From a gamma proteobacterium symbiont of Stewartia floridana (GTDB lineage: Bacteria > Pseudomonadota > Gammaproteobacteria > Chromatiales > Chromatiaceae): a DNA stretch of 64,000 bases. The stretch spans positions 62,001-126,000 of the forward strand of contig NAUB01000024.1 in the NCBI GenBank assembly GCA_003676145.1, given 5' to 3'. Every line of letters starts with the position of its first letter. The first letter of the stretch is position 1. Position numbers and translations under genes: made by a program. The notes beneath the pieces are model-generated. The model made no database searches, was not told the DNA's origin, and saw only the letters and a list, made by a program, of their open reading frames with translations. Of this stretch, positions 47,448-56,472 are shown one piece after another.

Positions 47448-47897
47448 ATGAAAAAGAAACTCATCCTCATTTTGCTAATCATTCTCCTTCTCAATGCCTG
47501 TTCCTCATGGGAGAATCTCTCATTGGTCCACTCTCCTGACATTGAGCAGGGAAATATCATCACGCCGGAAATGGTTGCCCTGCTGCAACCCGGTATGACC
47601 CAGCGACAGGTGCGTTTTGCGTTGGGCTCCCCGATGTTGATCGATGTCTTTCACGGCACTCGCTGGGACTATCTTCTATCGATCAAACGTCGCAACGAAG
47701 CTGTTGAAATCAAAAGATTTAGTGTCTTTTTTGAGAATGAGTTGCTGAGCCGCTACCAGGGTGACATCAAAGCGGCTGAGAATGTGGAAACCAAACAGGA
47801 GAAGCGTGAGCTGGTCGCCAGCGTACCCGATTACGATGGGGATTTCGGGATTCTGGAGAGGCTCTGGTACTCATTGGGCCTGGGAGAACCGGAGTAA
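47448..47897 (+). CDS. bamE: Outer-membrane protein assembly factor BamE (SmpA/OmlA)
   Basis: A 149-residue lipoprotein with a hydrophobic signal and lipobox LNAC (Cys18). The BamE domain is recognised by ITPEMVALLQPGMTQRQVRFALGSP and DVFHGTRWDYLLSI, matching the helix pair and beta-sheet of the family, which supports the Bam complex at the outer membrane. It is divergent from fur, the usual arrangement. Its C-terminus is longer than E. coli BamE (113 residues), with an extra segment ending in a glycine-leucine-rich patch. Confidence 0.93.
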   Translation: MKKKLILILLIILLLNACSSWENLSLVHSPDIEQGNIITPEMVALLQPGMTQRQVRFALGSPMLIDVFHGTRWDYLLSIKRRNEAVEIKRFSVFFENELLSRYQGDIKAAENVETKQEKRELVASVPDYDGDFGILERLWYSLGLGEPE

Positions 47898-47907
47898 CAG
47901 CAGGCGA

Positions 47908-48198
47908 TCAAGCGCCCTTTTTCATCGGCTTGCCTTCTGCGGCGCGCTTTTTTCTGGCCTCTTTGGGGTCGGCAATCAGCGGCCGGTAGATCTCCACCCT
48001 GTCGCCCTCGCTGAGCATCGCATCCAATTTGGCCGCTTTGCCAAAGATTCCGGTTTTATTGACCTTCAGATCGATCTCCGGAAAACGCTGCAGAATGTCC
48101 GACTTCTCGATTGCCTGCTCCACCGTGAGCGGTTCACTGGACTCCACGACCAACAGAACCTGCTCATCCAACTTCCCATAAGCGACTTCAAATTTCAT
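47908..48198 (-). CDS. rnfH: RnfH family ubiquitin-like protein
   Basis: A 96-residue small beta-grasp protein (UPF0125) with VEVAYG-like start (MKFEVAYG), EQAIEKSDILQRFPEIDL and GDRVEIYRPLIADPKEARKKRA near the C-terminus, the family signature. Its function is unknown; it often occurs with ratA near smpB. It begins inside the end of ratA by a 4-base overlap on the minus strand. Confidence 0.9.
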   Translation of the reverse strand: MKFEVAYGKLDEQVLLVVESSEPLTVEQAIEKSDILQRFPEIDLKVNKTGIFGKAAKLDAMLSEGDRVEIYRPLIADPKEARKKRAAEGKPMKKGA

Positions 48199-48638
48199 CC
48201 GCTGGCCTTCCTGTATACTTCATCCGCCCGTTTACAAAATGCATCGACCAAAGTGTTCGCGATCTGACTGAACACCCGGCCGAACGCCGCATCGATCAAT
48301 CGACCGGCAAACTCAAACTCAAGCACCAACTCAACTTTACAGGCATCCTCCTTCAACGGGATGAAATGCCAGCTGCCCTGCAACTTCTGAAAGGGTCCCT
48401 CCCGCAGTTGGATATCCATGCGCTCGTCTGTCACCAGCTTGTTACAGGTGGAGAAGCGCTGCTTGATGCCAACCCGTGATACTTCCAGTTCACCGCAGAG
48501 CTCCTCAGGGGTACGGGAGATCAGGCGACTGTCGCTGCACCAGGGCAGAAACTCCGGGTAGGACTCAAAGGCACAAACCAACTGAAACATCTCATGTGCT
48601 GAATGCGCTACCAGCGCGCTCTTTTTGACAACCGGCAC
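48195..48638 (-). CDS. ratA: RatA-like COQ10/START-domain protein
   Basis: A 147-residue START-like protein: ALVAHSAHEMFQLVCAFESYPEFLPWCS at the start and ELVLEFEFAGRLIDAAFGRVF near the end are typical of the RatA/COQ10 family. E. coli RatA was reported to block 70S ribosome assembly, while other family members bind ubiquinone; the role here is undecided. The GTG at 48638 is chosen since it starts just after the transporter's stop and gives the family length. It overlaps rnfH by 4 bp. Confidence 0.88.
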   Translation of the reverse strand: MPVVKKSALVAHSAHEMFQLVCAFESYPEFLPWCSDSRLISRTPEELCGELEVSRVGIKQRFSTCNKLVTDERMDIQLREGPFQKLQGSWHFIPLKEDACKVELVLEFEFAGRLIDAAFGRVFSQIANTLVDAFCKRADEVYRKASG

Positions 48639-48640
48639 AG

Positions 48641-50041
48641 TTAAAATATTCCAATTGCGTGTAAGAAGACCACCACCACAGCGAGTGGTGAAACATAGCG
48701 AATCAGGGTCCACCAAAGGCTGTATGCAGAGCCGTTCATGGCGAACTCATCCTGACTCGAGGCCTTTTTCATGAACCAGCCACTGAAGACCGCGATCAGC
48801 AAGCCGCCAAGCGGCAACATGATATTCGCCGTCAGGTAGTCGAGCAGATCGAAAAAGGTCTTGTCGAACAGTTTGACATCGGACCAGATATTGAATGAAA
48901 AGACGGTACCCAGACCAATCACCCAGGTCGTCAGGCCGATCCAGATCGATGCCCGCACCCGGGTCATCTCCCGGTTTTCAACCAGCCAGGCCACGGCCGG
49001 TTCAATCAGCGAGATGGCGGAGCTCCAGGCCGCAAATACCAGCAGCACAAAGAACATGGTACCGAACAGATGCCCACCCGGCATCGCGCCAAAGGCAATC
49101 GGCAGGGTTTGGAAAATCAAGCCAGGACCGGCACCAGGCTCAAGCCCGTTGGCAAAGACAATCGGGAAGATCGCCATACCCGCCAGCAGAGCAACCAATG
49201 TATCGAGCAGCGCAATCAACACCGCAGATCCTGCGATCGAAGACTTTTTCGGCATATAGGAGCCGTAGACCATGATCGCACCCATCCCCAGACTGAGGGT
49301 GAAAAAGGCATGCCCCATGGCAACCAGTAACGGCCCGCCACTGATATCACACTGCTCCACTCCGTCGACCACCTGACAGGTGTAGATCAACTTACTGAAA
49401 TCGGGTGAAAAGAGAAACTCAAGCCCCTGCAGGAAAAAGCCCGTATTCATGGCATAGCCAACCAACAGCAGGAGCAGCACGAACAGCGCCGGCATCAGAT
49501 AGGTCACCGCCTTTTCCAAACCGGACTTCACCCCTTTGGCAACCACAAACATGCTCATCAGCATGAACAGGGTATGCCAGGCCAGCAGGCGCTCAGGGCT
49601 GCCCACCAGGCCATTGAACATGCTCTCCACTCCGGCCGCATCGAGCCCGCTGAACAGACCGGCTCCGGCACGAGCCACATAGGCCAGGGCCCAACCGGCG
49701 ATCACACTGTAATAGGAGAGGATGAAGAAACCGGCCAACACACCGCTCCAGCCAATCAGCGACCAGGCCTTGTTGGCCCCCTCCTCGCGACTCAGTGCTG
49801 CCATGGTGTTGATCGGACTCTGTCTGCCCCGCCGGCCAAGCATGATCTCAGCCATCATGATCGGCACACCGACCAGCGCGATACAGACCAGGTAGATGAT
49901 GACAAAGGCGCCACCACCGTTCTCACCGGTGATGTAGGGAAACTTCCAGACGTTACCCAAACCGACCGCAGATCCGGTTGCTGCCAGGATGAACACCAGC
50001 CGCGACGACCACTGGCCATGTATGGATTGTCTTTCAGACAT
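48641..50041 (-). CDS. Sodium-dependent transporter (SNF/NSS family)
   Basis: A 466-residue LeuT-fold transporter with about 12 membrane helices. TM1 has GSAVGLGNVWKFPY, the unwound sodium and substrate site, followed by GGGAFVIIYL; TM6 to TM8 include LGMGAIMVYGSYM and WSSAISLIEPAVAW. Bacterial members import amino acids with sodium, but the substrate is not readable. It is upstream of ratA-rnfH on the same strand, and its 205-bp upstream gap separates it from smpB. Confidence 0.93.
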   Translation of the reverse strand: MSERQSIHGQWSSRLVFILAATGSAVGLGNVWKFPYITGENGGGAFVIIYLVCIALVGVPIMMAEIMLGRRGRQSPINTMAALSREEGANKAWSLIGWSGVLAGFFILSYYSVIAGWALAYVARAGAGLFSGLDAAGVESMFNGLVGSPERLLAWHTLFMLMSMFVVAKGVKSGLEKAVTYLMPALFVLLLLLVGYAMNTGFFLQGLEFLFSPDFSKLIYTCQVVDGVEQCDISGGPLLVAMGHAFFTLSLGMGAIMVYGSYMPKKSSIAGSAVLIALLDTLVALLAGMAIFPIVFANGLEPGAGPGLIFQTLPIAFGAMPGGHLFGTMFFVLLVFAAWSSAISLIEPAVAWLVENREMTRVRASIWIGLTTWVIGLGTVFSFNIWSDVKLFDKTFFDLLDYLTANIMLPLGGLLIAVFSGWFMKKASSQDEFAMNGSAYSLWWTLIRYVSPLAVVVVFLHAIGIF

Positions 50042-50246
50042 TACTTTTTATCCTTATTCTGCGCTCAACATCGATACGATTCAGCTTACTGTGGTGGCCA
50101 TTGGGCCCTATTTACCCTGCAGGCAGAGCGTAAGCCAATTGATCGCCGTATTTTCATTCACCTAAAGGTTGTTGATTCTCCAGAAAATGGCACCATTTCT
50201 CAAGCCACTACTGGTGAGTTGCCTTTTCCGGCATTAGAATAGGCCG

Positions 50247-50726
50247 ATGGCAAGCAAAGCAAAGAAAAAAGCCCAGGGGCGCCCTACCATCGCGCTCAAC
50301 AAAAAGGCGGGGCACGACTATTTCATCGAAGAACGCTACGAAGCCGGCATCTCCCTGCAGGGCTGGGAAGTGAAGAGCCTGCGTGAAGGACGGGTTCAGA
50401 TCAAAGAGAGTTACGTCACCATAAAGGATGGCGAGGCGTTCCTGTTCGGCGCCCATATCGTGCCACTCAGCACCGCCTCCACCCACATCCACACGGACCC
50501 CATCCGCACCCGCAAACTGCTGCTGCATCGCAGTGAGCTGAATAAACTGATCGGCCTGGTCGAGCGCAAGGGCTATACCCTGGTGCCCACAGCCCTGTAT
50601 TGGAAGAAAGGCATGGCGAAACTGGAGATCGGCGTCGCCAAAGGCAAAAAGCTCCATGACAAGCGGGCAAGCGACAAGGATCGGGACTGGAAACGGGAAA
50701 AAGAGCGGCTGTTCAAACACGGCTAG
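50247..50726 (+). CDS. smpB: SsrA-binding protein SmpB
   Basis: A 159-residue SmpB, which delivers tmRNA to stalled ribosomes. N-terminal [29 protein letters not shown] with the RNA-binding surface, [15 protein letters not shown] in the middle and a basic C-terminal tail ([21 protein letters not shown]) with the helix-forming segment that mimics the codon-anticodon pair. It lies 79 bp upstream of ssrA on the same strand, the usual pairing. Confidence 0.97.
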   Translation: MASKAKKKAQGRPTIALNKKAGHDYFIEERYEAGISLQGWEVKSLREGRVQIKESYVTIKDGEAFLFGAHIVPLSTASTHIHTDPIRTRKLLLHRSELNKLIGLVERKGYTLVPTALYWKKGMAKLEIGVAKGKKLHDKRASDKDRDWKREKERLFKHG

Positions 50727-50756
50727 CCCGAAACCAGTCATGGCCACAGGTTTTCC

Positions 50757-50786
50757 GTGACCTGGAACCAAACCCTGGCATATAAT
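50757..50786 (+). promoter_or_regulatory. Promoter of ssrA
   Basis: A perfect TATAAT at 50781-50786, 19 bp before the mature 5' end, with GTGACC (50757-50762) as a -35 element at 18-bp spacing. Confidence 0.65.
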
Positions 50787-50805
50787 GTCTGACTCACTAC
50801 CGTAT

Positions 50806-51171
50806 GGGGGCGACGTAGGCTTCGACGGGGGTTGCAAAACCTGAAGTGCATGCCGAGGTGCAGAGTACCTCGCTAAACCATCTGCAAACTTATAGTTGCC
50901 AACGACGACAACTACGCACTCGCTGCTTAATACCCAGTAGGGTGCCGTCTGACTGGAGCCGTGCTTGTGCGTCCAGCTTTTCAGGCGTCATATCTCACAA
51001 GATCGCGTTGAAGCTCGTCCGGGGTGGAAACGTTAAAACCTATCCGGAATCGCCTATTACACGCCCTGTCCGTCGGGTGGTAATCGGTTAAATATAATAG
51101 GCAGGACTAAGCATGTAGAACTTTTGGCAGAGGACTCGCGGACGGCGGTTCGAATCCGCCCGCCTCCACCA
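50806..51171 (+). ncRNA. ssrA: Transfer-messenger RNA (tmRNA)
   Basis: 366 bases from GGGGGCG, which pairs with CGCCTCC at the 3' end, to the encoded CCA (51169-51171). The tRNA-like part closes with GGCGGTTCGAATCCGCC. The tag reading frame starts at GCC (50898) and encodes (A)NDDNYALAA before TAA (50928-50930); E. coli has ANDENYALAA. Length is near the usual 363. It sits behind smpB and has its own consensus promoter. Confidence 0.97.
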
Positions 51172-51481
51172 ATCAATAAACGTTACTGATGAATTTATGT
51201 AACGCTTGGGCTCCTTATCAATTGCCAGTTTCAGCCCAATTGAAAGTTCTTTCTTCATCTATTAAGTCTTATTGGGTTAGAGCATTGATAATGCATAACT
51301 CATTTGAGTTTTCTTAACCAATCAAACAACTCAGCAGTGATGCTCAGTCACTTTAGAGAATCCTTTTTTTCCATGGATAGAATTTGAAAGTGGTAGTTCT
51401 GGAGTTTTTCTTCCAGCTTCACTGAAAAAACTGACCTGAGTCAGAGTTTTTATAAGTATACGGCTGAGTGCGAGTTAGTAA
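51172..51481. other. AT-rich gap after ssrA
   Basis: 310 bp, clearly richer in A+T than smpB and ssrA. Apart from the bidirectional terminator at 51425-51451 and a small CTGGA/TCCAG hairpin (51399-51416) nothing is seen. No integrase gene or repeat of the tmRNA 3' end is visible in the window, although ssrA is a frequent integration site. Confidence 0.5.
51425..51451. terminator. Bidirectional terminator between ssrA and the ATPase gene
   Basis: CTGAC (51431-51435), CTGA loop and GTCAG (51440-51444) flanked by AAAAAA on the left and GTTTTT on the right, so both strands have hairpin plus T run. It fits the convergent ssrA and ATPase units. Confidence 0.5.
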
Positions 51482-52480
51482 TTATGAGTCGTGGTAATAC
51501 TTTTTAAACAACAACTTTGCCGAATCCCGATTAAAATCGGTCAGTTTTTTGTTTGACTCTCTAGGATCATTACGCTGACCATCGGACTGGAATGGTTCGA
51601 TATTGTTCTGAAGGTCTCCCAAAACCACAGGCTTAAGATGACCACCAGGATTTTGAGCGCTGTTCACATGCGCCCTTCGTGCGTTTGCCTTATCCCTTAG
51701 CACACTGCCAATCACTCGGCTGTCGAGTATGCTCTTCTGATCTGCAAAACCGTAAACCAAGGCTGCATCGCAGATCGTATTGATTACCCTTGGAATGCCT
51801 TGGCTGGCTCGATAGATAAGCTGTGATGCCCCTTTGGTAAAAAGTGGTTTACTGCGACCGGCAGAGCGCGTTCTATGGAAGATATAGGCTCTTGTCTCCC
51901 TCTCATCCAGCGCTGACAGGTGATAATCGATCGAGACCCGCTGCTGAAACTGCAGGAAATCCTCATGGGACAGCATGCTACGCAGTTGGGGCTGCCCAAC
52001 CAGAATGATCTGCAGGACCTGATGTTTGTCGGCGTTGATATTGGAGAGCAACCTCAACTCTTCCAGAACCTGCGCCTCAAGATTCTGCGCCTCATCCACA
52101 ATCAAAACAGTGCGCTTATTCTGGGCATATTGATCGATCAGAAACTGAGTGAAGAGATCATGAAGAACCACCCGCTCCTTTTCGCGATACTCCAAGCCGA
52201 ACGCGAGTAACACCCACTGCAGTAACTCACCCATATCACGATGGCTGGTATTGACCAATCCAACGGTGACGTCGTCATCCAGCTGGTCGAGCAGGTGACG
52301 CACCAGAGTGGTTTTTCCACTGCCCACTTCACCGGTAATCACCGTAAAACCTGCCTGGCTGAGCATGCCGTATTCCAGCATCGAATAGGCAGTACTGTGC
52401 TTTTTCCCGAGAAACAGGAAAGAGGGGTCTGGTAGCAAGGTGAATGGTTTTTCAGTAAAACCGTAGAATGTTTCGTACAT
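51482..52480 (-). CDS. ExeA/GspA-like AAA ATPase of exosortase loci
   Basis: A 332-residue AAA ATPase. It starts MYETFYGFTEKPFTLLPDP, the typical opening of the secretion-type ATPase family, with Walker A GEVGSGKTTL near residue 50, Walker B VLIVDEAQNL near 125 and LVGQPQLRSML as a sensor region. Such ATPases occur beside XrtA/PEP-CTERM and other exopolysaccharide loci as well as GspA systems; the family resembles TIGR03015. The C-terminal 60 residues are polar and hold no peptidoglycan-binding domain. Its place at the head of the polysaccharide region supports the exosortase link. Confidence 0.8.
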   Translation of the reverse strand: MYETFYGFTEKPFTLLPDPSFLFLGKKHSTAYSMLEYGMLSQAGFTVITGEVGSGKTTLVRHLLDQLDDDVTVGLVNTSHRDMGELLQWVLLAFGLEYREKERVVLHDLFTQFLIDQYAQNKRTVLIVDEAQNLEAQVLEELRLLSNINADKHQVLQIILVGQPQLRSMLSHEDFLQFQQRVSIDYHLSALDERETRAYIFHRTRSAGRSKPLFTKGASQLIYRASQGIPRVINTICDAALVYGFADQKSILDSRVIGSVLRDKANARRAHVNSAQNPGGHLKPVVLGDLQNNIEPFQSDGQRNDPRESNKKLTDFNRDSAKLLFKKYYHDS

Positions 52481-52662
52481 CCGTTGTATCGCCCCGTGCG
52501 AGGTAGCTTCCTCAAATGCTATAGATCAGAAATGCCATTATCTCACGCTATATCGCTGAACAGCAAACTTCCAGTCGACATTTTCACAGGAGCGAATCGA
52601 GGGCTGGGGCGACAATTTGTAGTATTTAGGGATTGTGACAATAAAGTCTGATACCAGCTGGC

Positions 52663-53568
52663 TCAGGAGGCGGTTATTTCATCTTCCATGCAGCGCTTGA
52701 GACTGCTTGACCAATCTGGCATGGACAAGCTAAACACCTGATTTAGTTTACTATTATCCAGTACCGAGTAAGCCGGACGACGAGCAGGTGTTGGGTATTC
52801 CTGAGTGGTGATCGGCATCAGGGAACAAGATTCGCCGGATAGCTCGAGAATCTCTCTGGCAAAACCATACCAGCTGGTTGTGCCGCTGTTTGTCAGATGA
52901 TAGAGGCCTTTCAGCTCATCAGCCTTCGCAACGCCAGCGTGCAGTTGACCGATAATCTGAGCGGTTGCTTCGGCGATCATGCGACTCCAGGTGGGTGCGC
53001 CGATCTGGTCATCCACCACCTTCAACTCATCCCTTTCACGAAACAGCCTGAGCATGGTCTTCATGAAATTGTGGCCATGATTGCCATATACCCAACTGGT
53101 ACGAAACACCAACGCAGCGGCATCCGTTGCCAGAACACGCTGCTCACCTTCCAGCTTGGTCTCCCCGTAGACACCCAGGGGGGCGGTTGGATCCTCCTCC
53201 CGATAGGGCCTTTCACTCTCACCATCGAAAACGAAATCGGTCGAATAGTGGATGAATGCAGCATTGTGCTCGGCAGCCAGTCTTGCCAGTTGCGCCGGTG
53301 CGTCAGCATTCAGCTTTTTTGAAAGCGCCACCTCTGACTCGGCTTTATCAACGGCGGTGTGGGCTGCGGCATTGACAATGTAGTCAGGCCCTGTCTCTGC
53401 AACCGCTTTGTTTACTGCATCTGGATCCAATAAATCCAATGCGTAGCCATAACTGCCACACAGTGATGTGGCCGTTACGTCAGCCAACACGGCCAAACTC
53501 CGTTGCAGCTCCCAGCCAACCTGGCCATCGCAACCGATCAATAGAATCTTGGGGTGGCTCGTCGACAT
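52663..53568 (-). CDS. rfbD: dTDP-4-dehydrorhamnose reductase
   Basis: A 301-residue RfbD, the last step of dTDP-L-rhamnose synthesis. KILLIGCDGQVGWEL gives the Gly-x-x-Gly-x-x-Gly nucleotide site, and FIHYSTDFVFDGE and GVYGETKLEGEQ supply the catalytic Tyr-x-x-x-Lys in its usual setting. The ATG at 53568 is chosen over one at 53586, which would overlap rfbC. Last of four rfb genes (rfbB-rfbA-rfbC-rfbD). Confidence 0.96.
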   Translation of the reverse strand: MSTSHPKILLIGCDGQVGWELQRSLAVLADVTATSLCGSYGYALDLLDPDAVNKAVAETGPDYIVNAAAHTAVDKAESEVALSKKLNADAPAQLARLAAEHNAAFIHYSTDFVFDGESERPYREEDPTAPLGVYGETKLEGEQRVLATDAAALVFRTSWVYGNHGHNFMKTMLRLFRERDELKVVDDQIGAPTWSRMIAEATAQIIGQLHAGVAKADELKGLYHLTNSGTTSWYGFAREILELSGESCSLMPITTQEYPTPARRPAYSVLDNSKLNQVFSLSMPDWSSSLKRCMEDEITAS

Positions 53569-53569
53569 A

Positions 53570-54142
53570 CTAGGCCCCTTCCCCACCCGTATAGAGCGGC
53601 AGTGTCTCTTCAGCTATTTCACTCAGAAGGGGTGCGTCCCGATCCTTCTCTGCCAGCAGTGGATTCAGTCCGCCCGGCCACTCGATGCCGATTTCCGGAT
53701 CATCCCAGCGTACGGAAAACTGGGTTTCAGGATGGTAGTGGTCGGTACATTTGTAGGCAAAAATCGCCTCTTCACTCAATACCAGATAGCCATGGGCAAA
53801 TCCCACAGGCACATAGAACTGATGGTGGTTCGATTCAGAGAGATGCACACCTACCCATTGACCGAACCAGGGTGACCCTTTGCGCACATCGACGGCCACG
53901 TCGAAGACCTCACCTTTGATGGCTTGCACCAGCTTTCCCTGACCGTAGGGATTCTGAATATGCAGCCCCCGCAACACGCCCTGCTCGGAATAGGCCATGT
54001 TGTCCTGGACGAACTGTTCGGGAATACCCAGTGAGGCGTAGCGTTCGTTCTGCCAACTCTCCATGAACCAGCCGCGCTGGTCACCGAACACTTTGGGCTT
54101 GAGCAGCAGAACCCCTGGGATTTTCGTCTCCACCACTTCCAT
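53570..54142 (-). CDS. rfbC: dTDP-4-dehydrorhamnose 3,5-epimerase
   Basis: A 190-residue RfbC cupin. VFGDQRGWFMESW is followed by FVQDNMAYSEQGVLRGLHIQ, with the catalytic His in RGLHIQ, and FYVPVGFAHGYLVLSE supplies the second conserved His. RWDDPEIGIEWP closes the family. The neighbouring genes rfbA and rfbD are almost contiguous, so the four form one transcript. Confidence 0.97.
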   Translation of the reverse strand: MEVVETKIPGVLLLKPKVFGDQRGWFMESWQNERYASLGIPEQFVQDNMAYSEQGVLRGLHIQNPYGQGKLVQAIKGEVFDVAVDVRKGSPWFGQWVGVHLSESNHHQFYVPVGFAHGYLVLSEEAIFAYKCTDHYHPETQFSVRWDDPEIGIEWPGGLNPLLAEKDRDAPLLSEIAEETLPLYTGGEGA

Positions 54143-54144
54143 TA

Positions 54145-55032
54145 CTACATTCTCCGCTCACACAGCCCCAGCAGATACTGACCATATCCATTCTTACTCA
54201 GCGCTTCTGCCATCGATTTCAGATCTTCCAGGCTGATCCAATCCTGTGAGAAGGCAATCTCTTCCGGACAGGCGATCTTCAAGCCCTGGCGGAGCTCGAT
54301 GGTTTCAATGAAGTTACTCGCCTGAATCAGGCTCTCGTGGGTGCCGGTATCCAGCCAGGCAATGCCCCGCCCCATCTTCTCCAGGCTCAGTTTGCCCATC
54401 TCAAGATAGCGTTTGTTCAGATCGGTGATCTCCAACTCACCCCGAGCTGAAGGCTTCAGTGAGAGCGCCAGATCGGTGACCTGTTCATCGTAGAAATAGA
54501 GACCGGTAACCGCGTAGTTGGATTTTGGTTTGGCGGGCTTCTCTTCGATATCATTCACCTGCCCCTGCTCATCGAAATCCACCACGCCATAGCGTTCCGG
54601 ATCCTTTACCCAGTAGCCGAATACCGTCGCCCCATCCGATGTTTGGGCAACCCGCTTGAGTGAGTCAACGAGCCCATGGCCATAGTAGATGTTGTCACCC
54701 AGAATCAGGCAGCAGGGATCACCATCGATGAACTCCTGACCGATGATAAAGGCCTGGGCCAGACCACCCGGGTCGGGTTGCACCGCATAGGTGATCTCGA
54801 TACCCCATTGATGACCATCACCCAGTAACCCTTTGAACAACTGGGCATCCTGGGGGGTGGTGATAATCAGAATATCCCGAATCCCAGCCAGCATCAGGGT
54901 GGAGAGTGGGTAGTAGATCATCGGCTTGTCGTAGACAGGCAACAGCTGCTTGGAGATCGTGAGGGTCAGCGGATGCAGACGGGTTCCCGAGCCACCGGCC
55001 AGAATGATGCCTTTTTTCACTGTCTTTGCCAT
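54145..55032 (-). CDS. rfbA: Glucose-1-phosphate thymidylyltransferase
   Basis: A 295-residue RfbA that makes dTDP-glucose. [14 protein letters not shown] is the nucleotide motif, with [17 protein letters not shown] behind it, and [13 protein letters not shown] the metal-binding Asp region. [24 protein letters not shown] is the sugar site. The start is the ATG at 55032, after AGGG; an earlier one at 55089 lies within rfbB. Confidence 0.97.
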   Translation of the reverse strand: MAKTVKKGIILAGGSGTRLHPLTLTISKQLLPVYDKPMIYYPLSTLMLAGIRDILIITTPQDAQLFKGLLGDGHQWGIEITYAVQPDPGGLAQAFIIGQEFIDGDPCCLILGDNIYYGHGLVDSLKRVAQTSDGATVFGYWVKDPERYGVVDFDEQGQVNDIEEKPAKPKSNYAVTGLYFYDEQVTDLALSLKPSARGELEITDLNKRYLEMGKLSLEKMGRGIAWLDTGTHESLIQASNFIETIELRQGLKIACPEEIAFSQDWISLEDLKSMAEALSKNGYGQYLLGLCERRM

Positions 55033-55034
55033 GA

Positions 55035-56093
55035 TCAGCCCTGCCCCAGTCTTTCGCCACGATAACTGCCATCCAGTACCCGCTGGCACCAGTGATTGTT
55101 CTCAAGATACCACTGGACCGTTTTCCTTAACCCGGTCTCAAAGGTCTCCAATGGCGTCCAGCCCAGCTCACGCTCCAGTTTACTCGCATCGATGGCGTAG
55201 CGCTGGTCATGACCAGGCCGGTCATTCACAAATATTTTTAACTGATTGTGTGGTTTGAACTCAGAGTCCGGTGCGAGCTCATCCAGCAAGGCGCAGAGTG
55301 TCTCCACCACCTCCAGGTTGGACATCTCATTATTGCCGCCCACATTGTAGACCTCACCCGGCGTACCCGCCTCGAGTACTCGCCAGATCGCCTGGCAGTG
55401 GTCCTCTACATAGAGCCAGTCCCGTACATTACTGCCATCGCCATAGATCGGCAGGGATTCGCCAGCCAACGCCTTCTGAATGAAGAGCGGGATGAGCTTT
55501 TCCGGAAACTGGTAGGGTCCGTAATTGTTGGAACAGTTCGTGGTCAACACCGGCAGACCGTAGGTGTGATGCCAGGCACGCACCAGGTGATCCGAGGCCG
55601 CCTTGGAGGCCGAATAGGGAGAGTTCGGAGCGTAAGCTGTGGTCTCGGTGAACAGCCCTTCCGCCCCTAATGAGCCATACACCTCATCGGTGGAGACGTG
55701 CAGAAAACGGAATGAATCGCGCGCTTCTTCAGGCAGTGACTGCCAGTGGACCCTGGCGCACTCCAGCAGATTGAAGGTGCCGCCGATGTTGGTGTCGATA
55801 AACTCGGCTGGACCGTCGATGGAGCGATCCACATGGCTCTCAGCAGCGAAGTTGACCACCGCATCGGGTTTGTAGCGCTCGAACAGGCCGGAGACCAGCT
55901 CCTGATCCTGAATCTTTCCTTGAATGAAGTGGTGATTCGGGTGATCTTCCAGCGATTTCAGGGTATCCAGATTGCCCGCGTAGGTGAGAGCATCCAGGTT
56001 GATTACCTTGAGAGAATCCTGCTGAGAAAGTAGAAAGTGGACAAAATTTCCACCAATAAACCCGGCACCACCGGTCACGAGAATCGTCTTCAT
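55035..56093 (-). CDS. rfbB: dTDP-glucose 4,6-dehydratase
   Basis: A 352-residue RfbB short-chain dehydratase. [14 protein letters not shown] at the start binds [15 protein letters not shown] near residue 131 is the active-site loop, and [12 protein letters not shown] supplies the catalytic Tyr-x-x-x-Lys. [14 protein letters not shown] and a C-terminal [21 protein letters not shown] are the family signature. It is the first of the rfbBACD genes. Confidence 0.97.
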   Translation of the reverse strand: MKTILVTGGAGFIGGNFVHFLLSQQDSLKVINLDALTYAGNLDTLKSLEDHPNHHFIQGKIQDQELVSGLFERYKPDAVVNFAAESHVDRSIDGPAEFIDTNIGGTFNLLECARVHWQSLPEEARDSFRFLHVSTDEVYGSLGAEGLFTETTAYAPNSPYSASKAASDHLVRAWHHTYGLPVLTTNCSNNYGPYQFPEKLIPLFIQKALAGESLPIYGDGSNVRDWLYVEDHCQAIWRVLEAGTPGEVYNVGGNNEMSNLEVVETLCALLDELAPDSEFKPHNQLKIFVNDRPGHDQRYAIDASKLERELGWTPLETFETGLRKTVQWYLENNHWCQRVLDGSYRGERLGQG

Positions 56094-56472
56094 TATCTAT
56101 AATGCCATTTATTTCAATATGTTACGGCATCACCACTTGGTAACGCAATGCAGCATTATACAGAGTTGAGACCCTATCAACTACGTGGTGATTGAATTTG
56201 TAACTTTTGGGCCTGAGATTGTGGGTTCAGAGCTTAAGAAACGTACGTTTCAACTACGGATCAGGGGCACGCAAATAAGCAACAGATGAAGCGATGCAGG
56301 AACGAGTGTCTGGCAGCAAGACCTGAGAGTATCGAGACAGGCTGATCCGGCTAACCCTCAACCCTGAGCATCAAACATCCCTTAAATTGACTTCGCCTCC
56401 AGGTACAGGGCGCAATCAAATTGCACCCTGTATAGGATTCTTAAGATCAAGGCACCAGGGCTTCAAGCCGGT
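56094..56472. other. Gap between rfbB and the TPR lipoprotein gene
   Basis: 379 bp without a gene I can support; the rfb promoter must lie here. The right part carries the hairpin at 56404-56432. The rest shows no repeat or recognisable signal. Confidence 0.5.
56404..56432 (-). terminator. Hairpin after the TPR lipoprotein gene
   Basis: TACAGGGCGCAAT and ATTGCACCCTGTA flank three bases. In the minus-strand RNA the one imperfect position becomes a G-U pair, so the 13-bp stem is complete, 41 bp after the TPR gene stop. No T tract follows. Confidence 0.45.

Noticed and set aside
51172-51481. Possible attachment site or integrase at ssrA
   Set aside because: ssrA is intact and no integrase or second copy of its 3' end is visible in the window.
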